Assembly (NCBI GenBank): GCA_015680685.1
Contig: MNCI01002809.1
Coordinates: 1,747 to 36,196 of the forward strand
DNA: 34,450 nt
Direction of reading: 5' to 3'
From: Gnetum montanum
Lineage: Eukaryota; Streptophyta; Gnetopsida; Gnetales; Gnetaceae
Positions 18,582 to 29,511 of the stretch are shown here, in pieces. The position numbers and the translations under genes were made by a program. Each line of letters begins with the position of its first letter. Position 1 is the stretch's first letter. The notes under the pieces are model-generated. The model did no database searches and was not told where the DNA came from. It saw nothing but the letters and a program-made list of their open reading frames with translations.

Positions 18582-21500
18582 ACCTCCTATCTTGGAATGT
18601 CTGAGGCCTAACTGATAGGCTTCATTGCAAGCGAGCCAGCAACTTCCTCTCTAGTCTAAATCTCACTTTGGATTTCCTCCTTCTTCAAGAAATCAAGATC
18701 TCAACCGACCAATTATCTCTTTCAGCCCATTGGTTTCTCCCCCATTCTTCTATTCCTGCTACTTTTCATGAGTGTGGCAAAGGTGGAGTAGCCATTCATT
18801 TTCCAACCTATTGGAAAGACAAACTCCTACAGCATGAGTCTGATTTAGGTCACAAAGTGGCTTGGGCTGTTTTCTCCTCCTCACATGGTCCCTTCGGAGT
18901 TTGTTCTATTTATGCTTCCAATGACTCTACCGAATGGGCCGATTGTGGCATGAACTCACTCATAGCCTCCCTTCTATTCCTTGGATTTTTGGCAGTGATT
19001 TTAAGATGATGGAATTCTCTCATGATAAGCTTGGGGGTGTTTTCTCTCAACTTCCTCATCACGAATATCAAGCTTGGTCAAATTTTAAGAAAAGTTTCTA
19101 TCTTTTGGATGGCATCGCAGACACTGCTAGTGGCTCTCTAAATAGCTTCACTTGAAACAATCTTCTTAAGGGGCAGGCTCACATTTATAATCGGTTAGAT
19201 AGATATTATTTTTCCACTCTTTCTTTTTGGCAAACCCTTTCTACTACTAAAGTCCACCAACACGCAACCTTATCTGATCATTTCCCCATTACTTTATCTA
19301 TGCAGATCCATAATGACCACCAACGACGGAATTATCATCTCTTTAGGCTACATAGTCAATGTTTCTCTTCTCCTCCCACCCAACAACTTCTTTCTAGCCT
19401 TTGGAACATTGAACCTAGACCCTTAGGTCCAAAGGGTTGGATCCACTAGTGGCTTCGGACTACCAGTAGAGTTAGGAATCTGGCCCGTTATTATGGTAAG
19501 GAAGTTGCCTCTCATTCTCGGCAAGAGTACTCCAACATATGCTCTACCATTGAGCACCTTACGACCAAACTAATTGATGATCCCTTCAATAGTCACCTAC
19601 AAGGGGAGCTTGCCAGAGCCCGTATAGCCTTTCAACATTGGGAAGTATATAAGGCACAAGGTGCCTTGATTAAAAGCCAACTCACTTGGCTAAACATTCA
19701 AGATGAGCACTGTAAGGAATTCTTTAATTACCTTAACCGGTCCTCCCCTTCACCCTCTTTAGATAAACTCTCCATAAATGGATCCATTATCACTGACCAG
19801 AATAGTCTTCTCTCTTACCTTAAGGAACACTTTGAGACCTTATTCATCACTACTCCTATGGATCCCGCATCCTTCGCGGCTGCCACTCTAAATTATCCTA
19901 GACTAGTTAATTCTTCTATGCTGACAATTTTAGAAACCGATATTACTCCAGCTAAGCTTCGACAGGCTTGCTTTAACTTAAGCCCCAAGAAAGCCCCTGA
20001 TTATGATGGTTTTCTAGTTGAATTTTTCCAAAAGCATTGGGATTTGGTAGGTTCTGACCTCTTCCATGTTATTAAAGAGGCTACGCTTACTGGTTCTATG
20101 GGACCAATCTTAAACCAAGGGATTATTCATCTTCTCCCTAAATCGGGAGATCCTACTTGTATCTCCAATTGGCGACCTATCATCTTACTTAATGTGGTTT
20201 ACAAAATTTGGTCTAAATGTTTGGCTTTGTGATTAAAGAAAATCCTTGCTCTTATTATTTTCCCCCAACAGACTAGCTTTTTCCCAGGAAGATACATATT
20301 AAATAACATGGTGGCTGCTTGGGAAGGTCTTAAGTGGACTGAAGATGAGGGTCAGGATATCCGCCTGATGAAGCTTGACTACGCTAAAGCCTATGATAAT
20401 ATTAAGTGGGACTTCATTATCCAAACCATGACTAAATTGGGTTTTGGCCCTAAGTTTATTCATATGATAGAATGCTTATTCTCAGATGCTACTGCACGAT
20501 CACTTCTCCCTTTTCTATTCATAGGTCTGTTAGGCAAGGCTGCCCTCTTGCTCCTTACCTCTTCATCATTGCTACTGATTTTCTCTGTCATCAAATTAAC
20601 TTGGATATTCAAAAAAATGTTTTATTTGGGGTTCATCTATCTTCTCCTCAACATCAGCTCCTCAATATGCATTTCGCTAATGACTCCTTTTTCCTTATTC
20701 AAAACAATGTTGTTAATGTGCAGCGTCTCTTGTCTCGAGTTGAGAAATATTTCTCCCTCTTTGGATCTATTATAAATTGGCGTAAATCTTTAGTATATAG
20801 CTTCACCAATAACTATAGCCATTTGTCCAATTATAGTTGGAAGCGTACTCAAGATCATGAAATCATTAAGCTTTTGGAAATCCCTTTTTTCTTTAGAGGC
20901 CCAACTTCAAAGCTCTAGGACCAAGTACTTTCTCGAATTCAAAGGAAAATCAAAAAATGGAAAACCAAACCCCTCACCCTCGCTGGTAAGCATCTCATCT
21001 GTAAGTCTATTTGCGCCTCTACCCATGTTTATTATTTGTCATGTTTCCCATGTTTCTTATCAAAAGATTGAATAATTATTTCGAGACTTCATGTGGTCGT
21101 CTAAAGACTCCCAAAAAGGCTTTCATCATGTTGCCTGGAATATAGTAACTCTTCCTAAGAACAAAGGCAGCTTGGGCCTTTTGAACTCCTTTAAGCAAGG
21201 TCTCACCCTTGTTGCTAAGTGGTTGGTTCAGCACCTGGATGCCCCCAATATTATTGGGAATCTTCTTCAGTTAAGGCTTCGACAAGCATTCCCTAAGAAT
21301 AAGTCCATCTGGAAGGATGTCCACCCTGTTAATTGGATCCTTTCTCTTCATGACATTATCATTCCTGGAACACATGTTTTCAAAAGCATTTGGAAGGCTT
21401 GGCAGGTCTTACATTCTAATGTGAATTGGAATAATCTTCATATCAATCCTACTATCCTTTCTAAGATTTGCCCTTGGTGGCTGCCCCTATCGCCTGCTCC

Positions 21501-22430
21501 TCTAGCCACCTCAAATGCCAGGACAACCACCATTTCGTTTCAAAAGGGAGTTGTTTCCCTTAGATGTCTTCATCTCACCAATCAGTGGATTACTTGGGAT
21601 ATGTTCGAAAACTTATATGGGGCTTTCAGAACTATGCACCACTGCCTTGACAGACTTTATCACTTCATTCATCAGTACTTGCATTTGGATGCTTCAGTTC
21701 CTAGTCTCTTCCATGGTCTTCAGTGGATTAATGGATCGAACCTTCTACCCTATAAACCACATGTGCCCTTTTAGTTGTTGCATGATTCCTCAATGATTGC
21801 TAATCGCTGCAATAGATCATGGCACAAAGAAGAGTGAATAGTTTTGGCTCTCCCTCTTCTCACGAGTTTGGAGCCTTTCGACTCTTCCAAAAATTAAACA
21901 ATTTCTTTGGTGCCTCCTTCATCAAAGCTTACCTATTGGCAAACATCATGAATACCTTGGGATTCCAAACCCTAATTGCCCTCTCTGTGGAGGTCCTGAT
22001 GATTTTGTCTATGTTTTTTTGGCATTGCCCCTTCGCTTAGTCTTCATGGGAGTGGGTTTTTAAAGTTTTCCCTTTGTGCAAGTTTTCCCATGAGGATATC
22101 TTGTTCAGCTTTCTGGCCATCCCATCTGCTAACCTTCAGTTTCTTTAGGAAGTTATTAGGCCCCTCGTTCTTTACTATATATGGAAGCACAGATGCACTA
22201 CTCTTTTCTAGAACACTAATTCGTCTAACTCTAACCATTTAACTATTATGGAAAAATTTCAAATTCTTCGCCTTGTGCATTTCCAAATTATATCTCACAC
22301 TTCTAAGTTAAAGTTGGATACTAATCAGTTGTTTTATGCACTCTTCCCCATCTCGATGTGCTACATCGAAGTGTCTTATCATAATTTTGAGCATTTTTAG
22401 CTCTCTGTTGTTCTCCGGGTCTTATTAACT
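18578..22430 (+). pseudogene. LINE ORF2: endonuclease-reverse transcriptase, inactive
   Basis: ATG 18578-18580 opens MNLLSWNV, then TGA where WNVRGL has Arg (CGA to TGA). Endonuclease landmarks are LLLQEIK (about 18674-18694) and SDHFPI (19273-19290). Reverse-transcriptase landmarks are WRPIILLNVVYKIW (about 20171-20212), LDYAKAYDNIKWDF (about 20368-20412), VRQGCPLAPYLF (about 20528-20563) and FANDS (20673-20687), where the first catalytic Asp of FADD has become Asn. CPLCGGPDDF (from 21977) is the zf-RVT finger, and IWKHRC lies near 22180-22197. At least two frameshifts (about 19000 and 20510) and many stops break it. It would have nicked target DNA and copied the LINE RNA there. Confidence 0.88.
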
Positions 22431-22450
22431 CGCAATTCTTAGTGATTCGT

Positions 22451-22692
22451 AGCATGAGGTTGCTCTTTGGAATGTATTCCCACACCATGTGAAGGTTTAA
22501 GTTTTAAGATGTTTTCCTTCAACATCTGCATTTGACATTGTTCTTCTCCCTATTGTTATGTGAGGAGCTATGGTTAACTCTATCAGAATCCTCAAAAATC
22601 TGTGATGGTAATATTCTGCAACGCTTCATATACGATTCCGAGCTTCCAGTCAAAACGCACTTCGAGCACAAATTTTATTCAGCAACGAAAAT
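22451..22692. other. Spacer between LINE and PPR pseudogene
   Basis: No motif was recognised. It may hold the old 5' region of the PPR gene, but no clear TATA box can be assigned. Confidence 0.4.
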
Positions 22693-24601
22693 ATGAAATC
22701 TCTGAAATTTGAGGAGGGCTTAAAATTTCTACAGGACACGTGCAAAAACAGGGTGCATGTAGAGCACGAAATTTACCGCAATCGTCTGCTGCAGCAATGC
22801 TCCAATTTCAGATCCGCCACAGAAGCGAAATTGGTGAATAATCATTTCATCGTTTCGGGCAACGAATCCGACATTTTCGTTAAGAAGGGCCTCATCGTCG
22901 GGAAAGGTAAATTCGAGAGTTTCGAGGAAGCGCGCCAGATGTTTGAGAACATGCCTGTATCGGATGTCATCTCATGGACCGCCCCACCGTGATTGCAGGG
23001 TACTTCTAAAACCAATATCTTGATGATGCTTTGCAGGTTTTTGCTGACATTTCGAGCTCCAATGCAAGTCAAGGCTATTCTTGGAGAGTATACATGGACA
23101 AGGGAACAAAAAACATCATCATCACCTAGTGCTTCAATACAGCCAAGCCTTCTGCGAGGGTTAGTGGATGAGCAAAAGCCTAACCTCTTTGAGTGATTGT
23201 TCTAAGCTCGAATCAATGTCTTCTGACTTGAGAAACAAACACCTTACGATCAATTCAAACTGCCTATGCTCAAACCCATGTCTTCCATGAAGAGTGTTAT
23301 TGAAATTGGTAAGCTGGTTCATGCTTTGATTATGAAGATGAGCAGACTAATTGATAGTGAAGTTTGTAATTGGTTCATTGATATGTATGGGACATGTTGT
23401 GCAATGGAGGATGCTCTTAGGGTTTTCGAGGAAAGGGAGGTAACAAATGTTGGCTCATGGAATGTGCTTATTGTGGGTTATGAGAATAGCAAGGCAGGTG
23501 GAAGGATGTTCGGAAAGTGTTTGTTGAAATGTGCAGAAGGTAGATCATGTGACTTTTGTGAATGTTCTCAGCACCTGCTCAGCTGTAGGGTTCCTTCCAA
23601 CAGCGTATCAAGTACATGGGTGTATACTTAAAAGAGGTTTTGAAGGTCATGTCTTTGTTTTGAGTTCTTTAATAGCCATTTACTGCAAATGTGGTAGCAT
23701 GGAATTGAATATGCCTGCCAGTTGTTTGACGGAATGTCACGGAGGGATACAACTGTGTGAACTGATATGATATTCAAATATGCCCAAATTGGCAACAACA
23801 TTGAATCTTCAAAGTGTTCAGAGAGATGGTAAAATCCAGGGTACAAATTGACAATTTTACTTGGGATGTAGTTTTCAGTGCATTTTGCTGTCCCAAGAGT
23901 CTACTTTCTGGGATGAAAGTGCATGCCTATTTGATTAGATCTGAAATACATTTAGATGTTCATATTGTAGATGTTCTTTTTGCTTTGTACAATGCTAGAA
24001 TTGTTTTTGCTGGAATGCAAACGACTAATGTTGTGTTGTGGAATGCTATTATTTATAGTTGTTATCAAAGGAGCAAGAATCATGATGTCTTTGATTTTTA
24101 TCATTCACTGGTTTCTGTAGTATAACTTATGTCTGTGTTCTTGGATCATGTGGAGGCCTTGAAAGGCTGAAAGGCTTGAACGGGGGAAAGCTGTTCATGC
24201 AACTGTGTTGAAATCTGGATTTTCCAATAATTTGTTTGTATGCAATTGCATTATTAGATGTACAGAATATGTGGGATTGTTGGTGATGCACAATCAATGT
24301 TTCTGCAGCTAACTAGTATGGATTCTATGTCATGGAATACAATGATTACTGCATTTGATCAGAATGGGTGGTTTGATGATGCCCTGACACATTTTTGCCA
24401 TATGTTGCAGTACATTGCCAAGCCCAATGTCATTAGTATAATCAGTTCTTGTGCCAATCTTGGTGTCTTGAATCAGGGAACCAGGTCTTTTTTTCTATTA
24501 TAAAAACTGGATCTGATTCAGTTATTTCTGTAGGAAATGCTCTTATTACCATGTATGCTAAATGTGGGGTATTGACAGATTCTCGTAAAATGTTTGATAC
24601 N

Positions 24602-24707
24602 CGACAAAGTGACATTTGTTGATGTTCTTTTTGCATGCAGTCAAGCAGGTTTGTTAAATAGACAATGGTATTTCAAGACAATGAATAGTGATATGCATAC
24701 CTCAAAA
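24602..24707 (+). repeat. N-bounded duplicate of the PPR 3' segment
   Basis: 106 bases bounded by single Ns (24601 and 24708) repeat 24744-24849 with two substitutions (T/G and T/C). The exact bounding by Ns suggests an assembly patch rather than a genomic tandem duplication. Confidence 0.85.
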
Positions 24708-24743
24708 NTTGTATGACACTATGCAAAACATTGTTGTAATGCC

Positions 24744-24849
24744 CGACAAAGTGACAGTTGTTGATGTTCTTTTTGCATGCAGTCAAGCAGGTTTGTTAAA
24801 CAGACAATGGTATTTCAAGACAATGAATAGTGATATGCATACCTCAAAA
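24744..24849 (+). repeat. Second copy of the duplicated PPR segment
   Basis: Collinear with the following PPR sequence, so this is likely the genuine copy; see 24602-24707. Confidence 0.85.
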
Positions 24850-24885
24850 GTCAAAACATTGTGCCTAGGGATACATCAAAAATGA

Positions 24886-25260
24886 TTTAGGAACCTTTTC
24901 AAAGTTTTGGTTTTTTATATGATTAGTTATCCGTAAGATGATAATTAATTTTAGCATAGGATGTGAATGATTAAATTTATTGGTCTTTTACTCTTGGAGT
25001 TGGTTTATAAAAATTGCTAACTTTTTGTGCATAATGTTGAGTTGCTCACTAAAATTGAACCTATGACCTAGGCTTCCAAGTTAAAAGTTTCACCATTAAC
25101 ACCTTCTTATATAGGATTTACAAATAGTTTTGATATTGTCCTAAACAAATGCATGTTCTTATCATTAATGATAATTGTGCATGCTTAATGTTGTTTAAAA
25201 TGCTACCAATGAGTTGTGAATATAGAGGTACTTTATATTTATTTGTTTATTTGTTTTGAT
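24886..25260. other. AT-rich spacer downstream of the PPR pseudogene
   Basis: No gene. On the minus strand at about 25043-25104 it holds a short tRNA-like stretch, listed separately. Confidence 0.45.
25043..25104 (-). repeat. Possible tRNA-like SINE head
   Basis: Read on the minus strand, AATGGTGAAACTTTTAACTT is A-box-like, and TAGGTTCAATTTT about 27 bases later fits a B box. CTTGGAAGCC between them resembles the 17353-17400 sequence. Short and degenerate. Confidence 0.3.
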
Positions 25261-25261
25261 N

Positions 25262-25322
25262 CCTCCTTCAGATATAATAGCTTTACAAAATTGGGGTAAT
25301 ACAACATTAGGATAAATATTAG
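25262..25322 (+). repeat. 61-base island of viral coat-start sequence, bounded by Ns
   Basis: Flanked by single Ns at 25261 and 25323. Its last 60 bases are identical to 30997-31056 and differ at two positions from 32852-32911, where the sequence lies in viral coding context. Probably a misplaced assembly fragment. Confidence 0.85.
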
Positions 25323-25324
25323 NG

Positions 25325-25965
25325 GTGCATAATGAGTTCTTAATTATTTAGTTGTAACATGTTAAAAGAGAACAAAGTTATAGATTTGCTAAAGAATGGT
25401 AAATCTACAATTGATGTTATTATTATTGAATTTCATGTCTAAAATAGATAGTTTTGGAGTTTTGAAATATGATGAATACGATATATATACTATTGTCAAT
25501 GACTTTGGCCCCTTTTCCCTATATTTTATATATGTTTTTATTACTTAGATTAAGATTTAAATTTGAGTTTTAAAGATTTGAAAATAAGGAAAAGACAAAA
25601 AGCATTAAACCACATGTAGTAATAAGCATATAGAAAAAACAATTTTATTTGCAATAGATCAAAGCAGGATCCTTAATAAAAACACTAACTTATTTGTCTG
25701 TGGCAATCACACCCTTGTGTAGGAGCTCACTATCTATTGATTAAAATAGGGACATGGATAAATCTTCAAGACATTACCATGATCATATCAAAGCCTTGTA
25801 AAGAAATTTTGTGTCCTATAGACCCTTTGTTATCCCACAAGAATGTAATTAAGTATTTCCATTTCCATTTCTATTTAAAATTTTGTGTGTGAATTATATA
25901 ATTATTTGTTTAACATTTGGTTTCTTTTCAATACCTATGACGTTCAAAAGCAATTTCTTATTATG
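25325..25965. repeat. Diverged repeat, right copy (partner 17100-17600)
   Basis: Shares collinear blocks with the left copy. About 25550-25860 has no counterpart there. It ends where the viral sequence begins, so the virus integrated next to or into it. Confidence 0.6.
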
Positions 25966-25995
25966 TGAGAAGTGATGCTCAAAGAATGAGAGTAT

Positions 25996-26142
25996 TCTGA
26001 GCGCACACAGCGGTTCACACAAATTGAACAACAGATGTATGAAAAGCAGAATTTTATTGCACACTACCCAAGCTTACAAGCAAAGAAGGGAATGCTTATC
26101 AGGAATGCTTCTAAGGAGTAAGACGCTTCACTTAGGATTTCT
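25996..26142 (-). repeat. Viral leader inverted repeat, left arm
   Basis: The reverse complement matches 31075-31222 at roughly 90% by eye. It starts about 32 bases after the viral TATA box and ends at the bases preceding the primer site in the right arm. Confidence 0.88.
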
Positions 26143-26181
26143 CTGATGATGTCTCCTTCTTTACACACCATGCTATTTATA
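26053..26181 (-). promoter_or_regulatory. Viral pregenomic promoter and polyadenylation signal
   Basis: On the minus strand TATAAATA lies at 26174-26181 and AATAAA at 26053-26058, about 115 bases downstream. This is the pararetrovirus arrangement in which one signal region serves both ends of the terminally redundant transcript. Confidence 0.7.
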
Positions 26182-26353
26182 AGCTTCTCCAGACCCTAGA
26201 CTAGCCTTTGGAGATAAGGATGAACTTAGAGCTAACATTGCTAGGGTTGTTGACAAGACTCTAAACTTATCTGATACAGCATCAGAATTGATTACATTTA
26301 GACATGGGATTGCATTAATAGAGCTACTTTACATATAGATCGAACATTTGGCC
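26182..26353 (-). other. Viral intergenic region upstream of the TATA box
   Basis: Lies between the end of the extra ORF and the promoter; no coding signal. Probably contains upstream promoter elements, none of which I can name. Confidence 0.5.
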
Positions 26354-27190
26354 TTAGTCAGATTCTTCATCAATCTTGTCTTTGTCTTCTTTAGATTCTC
26401 CATCATGTTCTTCACCCATGTATGGGTCTTCACGAAGGAGGAATTCGTGCATATGGACCGCACTTAAGGTTCTCAGATGACGATATTCTAGATTGAGATG
26501 ATACATTTCTAGAGTAAGTGGATAACATCCATTTCTTCTACAGTGTTCAATGATGTTGACATCCGTTGCCGTAAAAATATCTTGATACCAGGCATATGAC
26601 CATGGATTTTGGAAATCAAGACGATAACTAAAAAAGGATGTCAAGAAATAGGCAGACGAATCTGTTTCTTTATGTAGAAGATGCCAAGCAATAGACTGTA
26701 TATGTGTGAAATACAGTAATCCTCCATTTTCTTCTAATTTGATGGTTCTGGCAAGATTTCGAGGAAACCCTTCAGGAAAATACTGTGGAGTACAGCCGAA
26801 TTTATTCCACCAAACCTGAAAAGAATCATGTTTCTGACAAGCAGGATCAAAGTTAATATGATACATATGATATGGATTGGGTTGGTAGAGAGGCCAATTA
26901 TGGATTGACTTAGGATAAATAGTTTCACAATCAAGATTCCTAAAATTAATTAGGGTTTTTAGAGCAACTTTTTCCCAAGAACCATTATCTTGCTGTTTTC
27001 CATAAGAAGCTCAGGTGACCTTGGTCCAAACTTGGAGGTTTTTGTTGATATTACAAAATTGATTCCATTGGAACTTATGGTCTGACCTATACTGTTTTAA
27101 CTCAATAGAATTTAAATACTGATTAGTAATATCACAACCACACAATCTTCTAGTAAAACATCTTTGCCATCCTTCCTAGATTAGCAAATA
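26354..27190 (-). pseudogene. Extra viral ORF after RNase H, function unknown
   Basis: About 278 codons in one frame, with a single in-frame TGA near 27013. The second half is open from 26866 (MYHINFDPACQKHD) to TGA at 26354. It is rich in Trp, Tyr, His and Phe and ends in an acidic tail with several Asp, Glu and Lys. It begins just after the RNase H stop (27214). Position suggests an accessory or transactivator-type protein, but no known domain can be seen, and the N-terminus may be upstream of the TAG that opens the frame. Confidence 0.6.
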
Positions 27191-27213
27191 TGTACAAACA
27201 CAAAACAGATTAA

Positions 27214-29035
27214 TTAAACATGAAATTCTCTAGTCAGGAAGTCTACCAGAGCATTAGTCTTACCATCTATATATTGGCTATCAAAATTAAAGTTTGCTAA
27301 AAACAAAATCCATCTAATTAATCGAGTCTTTGCGACCTTATTTGTATTTTTCACTTGTAAATATTTATCAAAATGTTTGAGGTCACTTTTGATTATAAAA
27401 CATTTTTCTTGGAGGAAAAATTTAAACTTTTCTATACCCTTAATGATGGCTAACAACTCTTTATGGGTACTATGGCAATTTTTCTCTTCATAATTAAATT
27501 TACCACTAGCATATCTACAGATATAGATTATACCTTCTAGATCTTCTTTTAGTACTGCTCCCCAAAATTGATCTGAAGCATCAGTTTCAAGAATCATTGT
27601 ATCATTAGTTGGGAGTCTAAGTTGTGGTAAACTTTTACATTATTCTTTTAAACTTTTAACTACCCATGTATGATGTTGAGTCCATGTACCTACATCTTTG
27701 GTTAGCTGTTCATTTAAGATCTTGCGATCTTTCGCCAAATCTTTGTAAAAACCATATACATAATTTAAACATCCTAAAAATCGTTGAAGTTGTTTCTTTT
27801 CCTTTAATTCATCAGGAAAATTTTGTATTAATGTCAGGATGTGATCTTGTAAATGGATTTTTCCATGGGTTATCTTCATTCTAAGAAATTTCACTGTTTC
27901 AACCCCAATTTCTATTTTCTTTTCAGAAGGTGATAAAACTAAACCGTTTTGGAATACTAGATCATAAAAGGTATTTAAGTGATCTAGATGTTGCTACACA
28001 TTTTTAGACATAATTAAAATGTCATCAATATATACTAATATAAAATTATACTCTTTTAAATATTGTATCCATACATTGTTGAAATATAGATGGTGCTATC
28101 TTGATTCCAAATGGTAAAATGTTCCATTGGAATAATCCACCTGGGACTGTAAAAGCGGTCTTCCACTTATCTTTAGGATAAATCTGAATTTTCCAGAATC
28201 CAGATTTTTAAGTCAAATTTAGAGTAAATGTGCGTATTTTTTAATCTTTGAAAAAGGTCATCTTTTGAGGGTATTGGATGTTGAACAGGTTTAATAATAT
28301 CGTTCAATGGTTTATAATTAACCACTAACCTCTTTTTACCTCTGGTTAACTCCGCTCTTTTGTTAACATAGAATGCTGCACAGGCAAACATACTAGTATT
28401 GGGAGTAATAAAATTTTTTTCTAATAATTTTTTTATTTCTGCTTCACATTCTTTTCGTAGTTCAGGTGACATCCCAATATGATGGGCTTTTGCTTTTACT
28501 TTTACATTATCCAACAAATCTATAGAACACCAGTGTTCTTTTCTATGCCTAAAGGCTGCTGGGTCTTCACTTGCTATAGTTAAGATCTTTTGTTGTATTT
28601 GTTGGAAATCATCTTGTTTTTGGTGAATTTGATTTATAACCCAGTTGGATGTTTTTATGGGTTTTGTCTCAAGACAATTAAATCTTGCTACTGGATACAA
28701 CTTTCTTTCATAAAAATATTTGTTTATATGTATTTTTTCTTTCGTAACTTGATAAGGTTCAAAATTACTAAGGTTATCTACACCTATGATTAGGTCATAT
28801 CCTAGCCAATCTATTTGATGTACTTCAAAGTAAATTATATCACCTAATGGTGTTTTTATAGGTAATTTTGTAGTTTTTGTAATCTTTTTATCTAATTTAT
28901 CAAAACTAACAATAAAATGTTTAATATCATTCCATAGATACTCAAGGATAATTCCTTTTCGAGCAACAGACACTTCTACACCAGAATCTATGAGAGTATT
29001 AATAGGATAAGGTTTAAAACCTTCTAATTTGATCT
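27214..29035 (-). pseudogene. Viral pol region: aspartic protease, reverse transcriptase, RNase H
   Basis: Protease: LIDSG active-site motif near 28975-28992, reading on into the open frame 28173-28973, with DLIIGVDNL downstream. Reverse transcriptase: KKRLVVNYKPLNDII and YSKFDLK in the same frame, then a frameshift near 28190, and the YIDD catalytic box near 28020-28040. The thumb/connection part is in 27640-27894. RNase H: 27214-27597, with ETDASDQFWG, STHKELLAI, the SDLKHF block and YIDGKTNALVDFLTR near the end. These enzymes would cleave the polyprotein, copy the pregenomic RNA and remove it. Stops and frameshifts interrupt it. Confidence 0.88.
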
Positions 29036-29156
29036 AAAAAGTACAGATAGGTACTTGACTTGGTTTTCCTTTATTACTGTTAATAGAAATGAGATGATTT
29101 ACCCTTGATTCTAGTTCATATTGTTTTCTTTGTTCGCTTTCTTCTTCTTGTTGTAA

Positions 29157-29510
29157 CTATTCTATTTCTTGTTCAGCCCATTTCATAAACTTTTGTAATT
29201 GTTGAATCCTATGTGTTCTCCACAAGGATTTATCAACCTTATTTAATATATCTGGAAAATATGGATCTTCTTGTAATTCTTCCTGTTGTGGAATTTCACT
29301 TTCTATTTGTTTTCCCTTTTCATGTTTTGACATATATTCCTCTAATTCGTCATCTATGTCTTCCATAGAATGATCAGGTTGTGCATCAAGGAATATATCT
29401 TGATCTCTTTTTAATTATCTTAATTTTTGATATTCTTCTTTTTTCTTCCCTATTTGGTTTTCTACTTGCATATATTTGGCTATATTATCTATTGGTGTCA
29501 TTTTTATTTT
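29157..29510 (-). pseudogene. Viral acidic linker between coat and protease
   Basis: The open part 29157-29366 is very acidic (DIDDELEEYMSKHEKGK) and ends just before the protease. 29400-29510 continues in another frame with a Lys/Gln-rich stretch. No enzyme motif. Confidence 0.55.
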
Positions 29511-29511
29511 T

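Larger units (their letters stand above)
17994..22450 (+). mobile_element. L1-type LINE, degraded, 5' end lost in the gap
   Basis: In order: the ORF1 C-terminus with a knuckle remnant, apurinic endonuclease, reverse transcriptase, a zf-RVT zinc finger and an IWKHRC-type C-terminus, as in plant L1 elements. The 3' end is not sharp: the last coding similarity ends near 22330-22430 and no poly(A) tail is visible, so the end given is approximate. Many stops and frameshifts show it is dead. Confidence 0.88.
22693..24885 (+). pseudogene. PLS-class pentatricopeptide-repeat (PPR) protein pseudogene
   Basis: The family consists of nucleus-encoded, organelle-targeted RNA-binding proteins. ATG at 22693 opens 99 codons ending in EARQMFENMPVSDVISWTA, a classic PPR repeat. 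Further repeats in other frames are KLVHALIMK and ALRVFEEREVTNVGSWNVLI (23309-23490), DHVTFVNVLSTCSAVGFLP (23540-23600), VLWNAIIYSCYQRS (24034-24075), MDSMSWNTMITAFDQNGWFDDAL (24318-24386), and KVTVVDVLFACSQAGLLN (about 24750-24800), the last like the repeat before an E domain. Frameshifts occur near 22990, 23530, 23730 and 24120, with extra stops. No E/DYW end is seen. The gene is intron-poor, as usual for PPRs. Its C-terminal part is further confused by a duplicated patch with Ns. Confidence 0.85.

Noticed and set aside
28590-28793. Plus-strand open frame inside viral pol
   Set aside because: Antisense shadow of the protease/reverse-transcriptase region.
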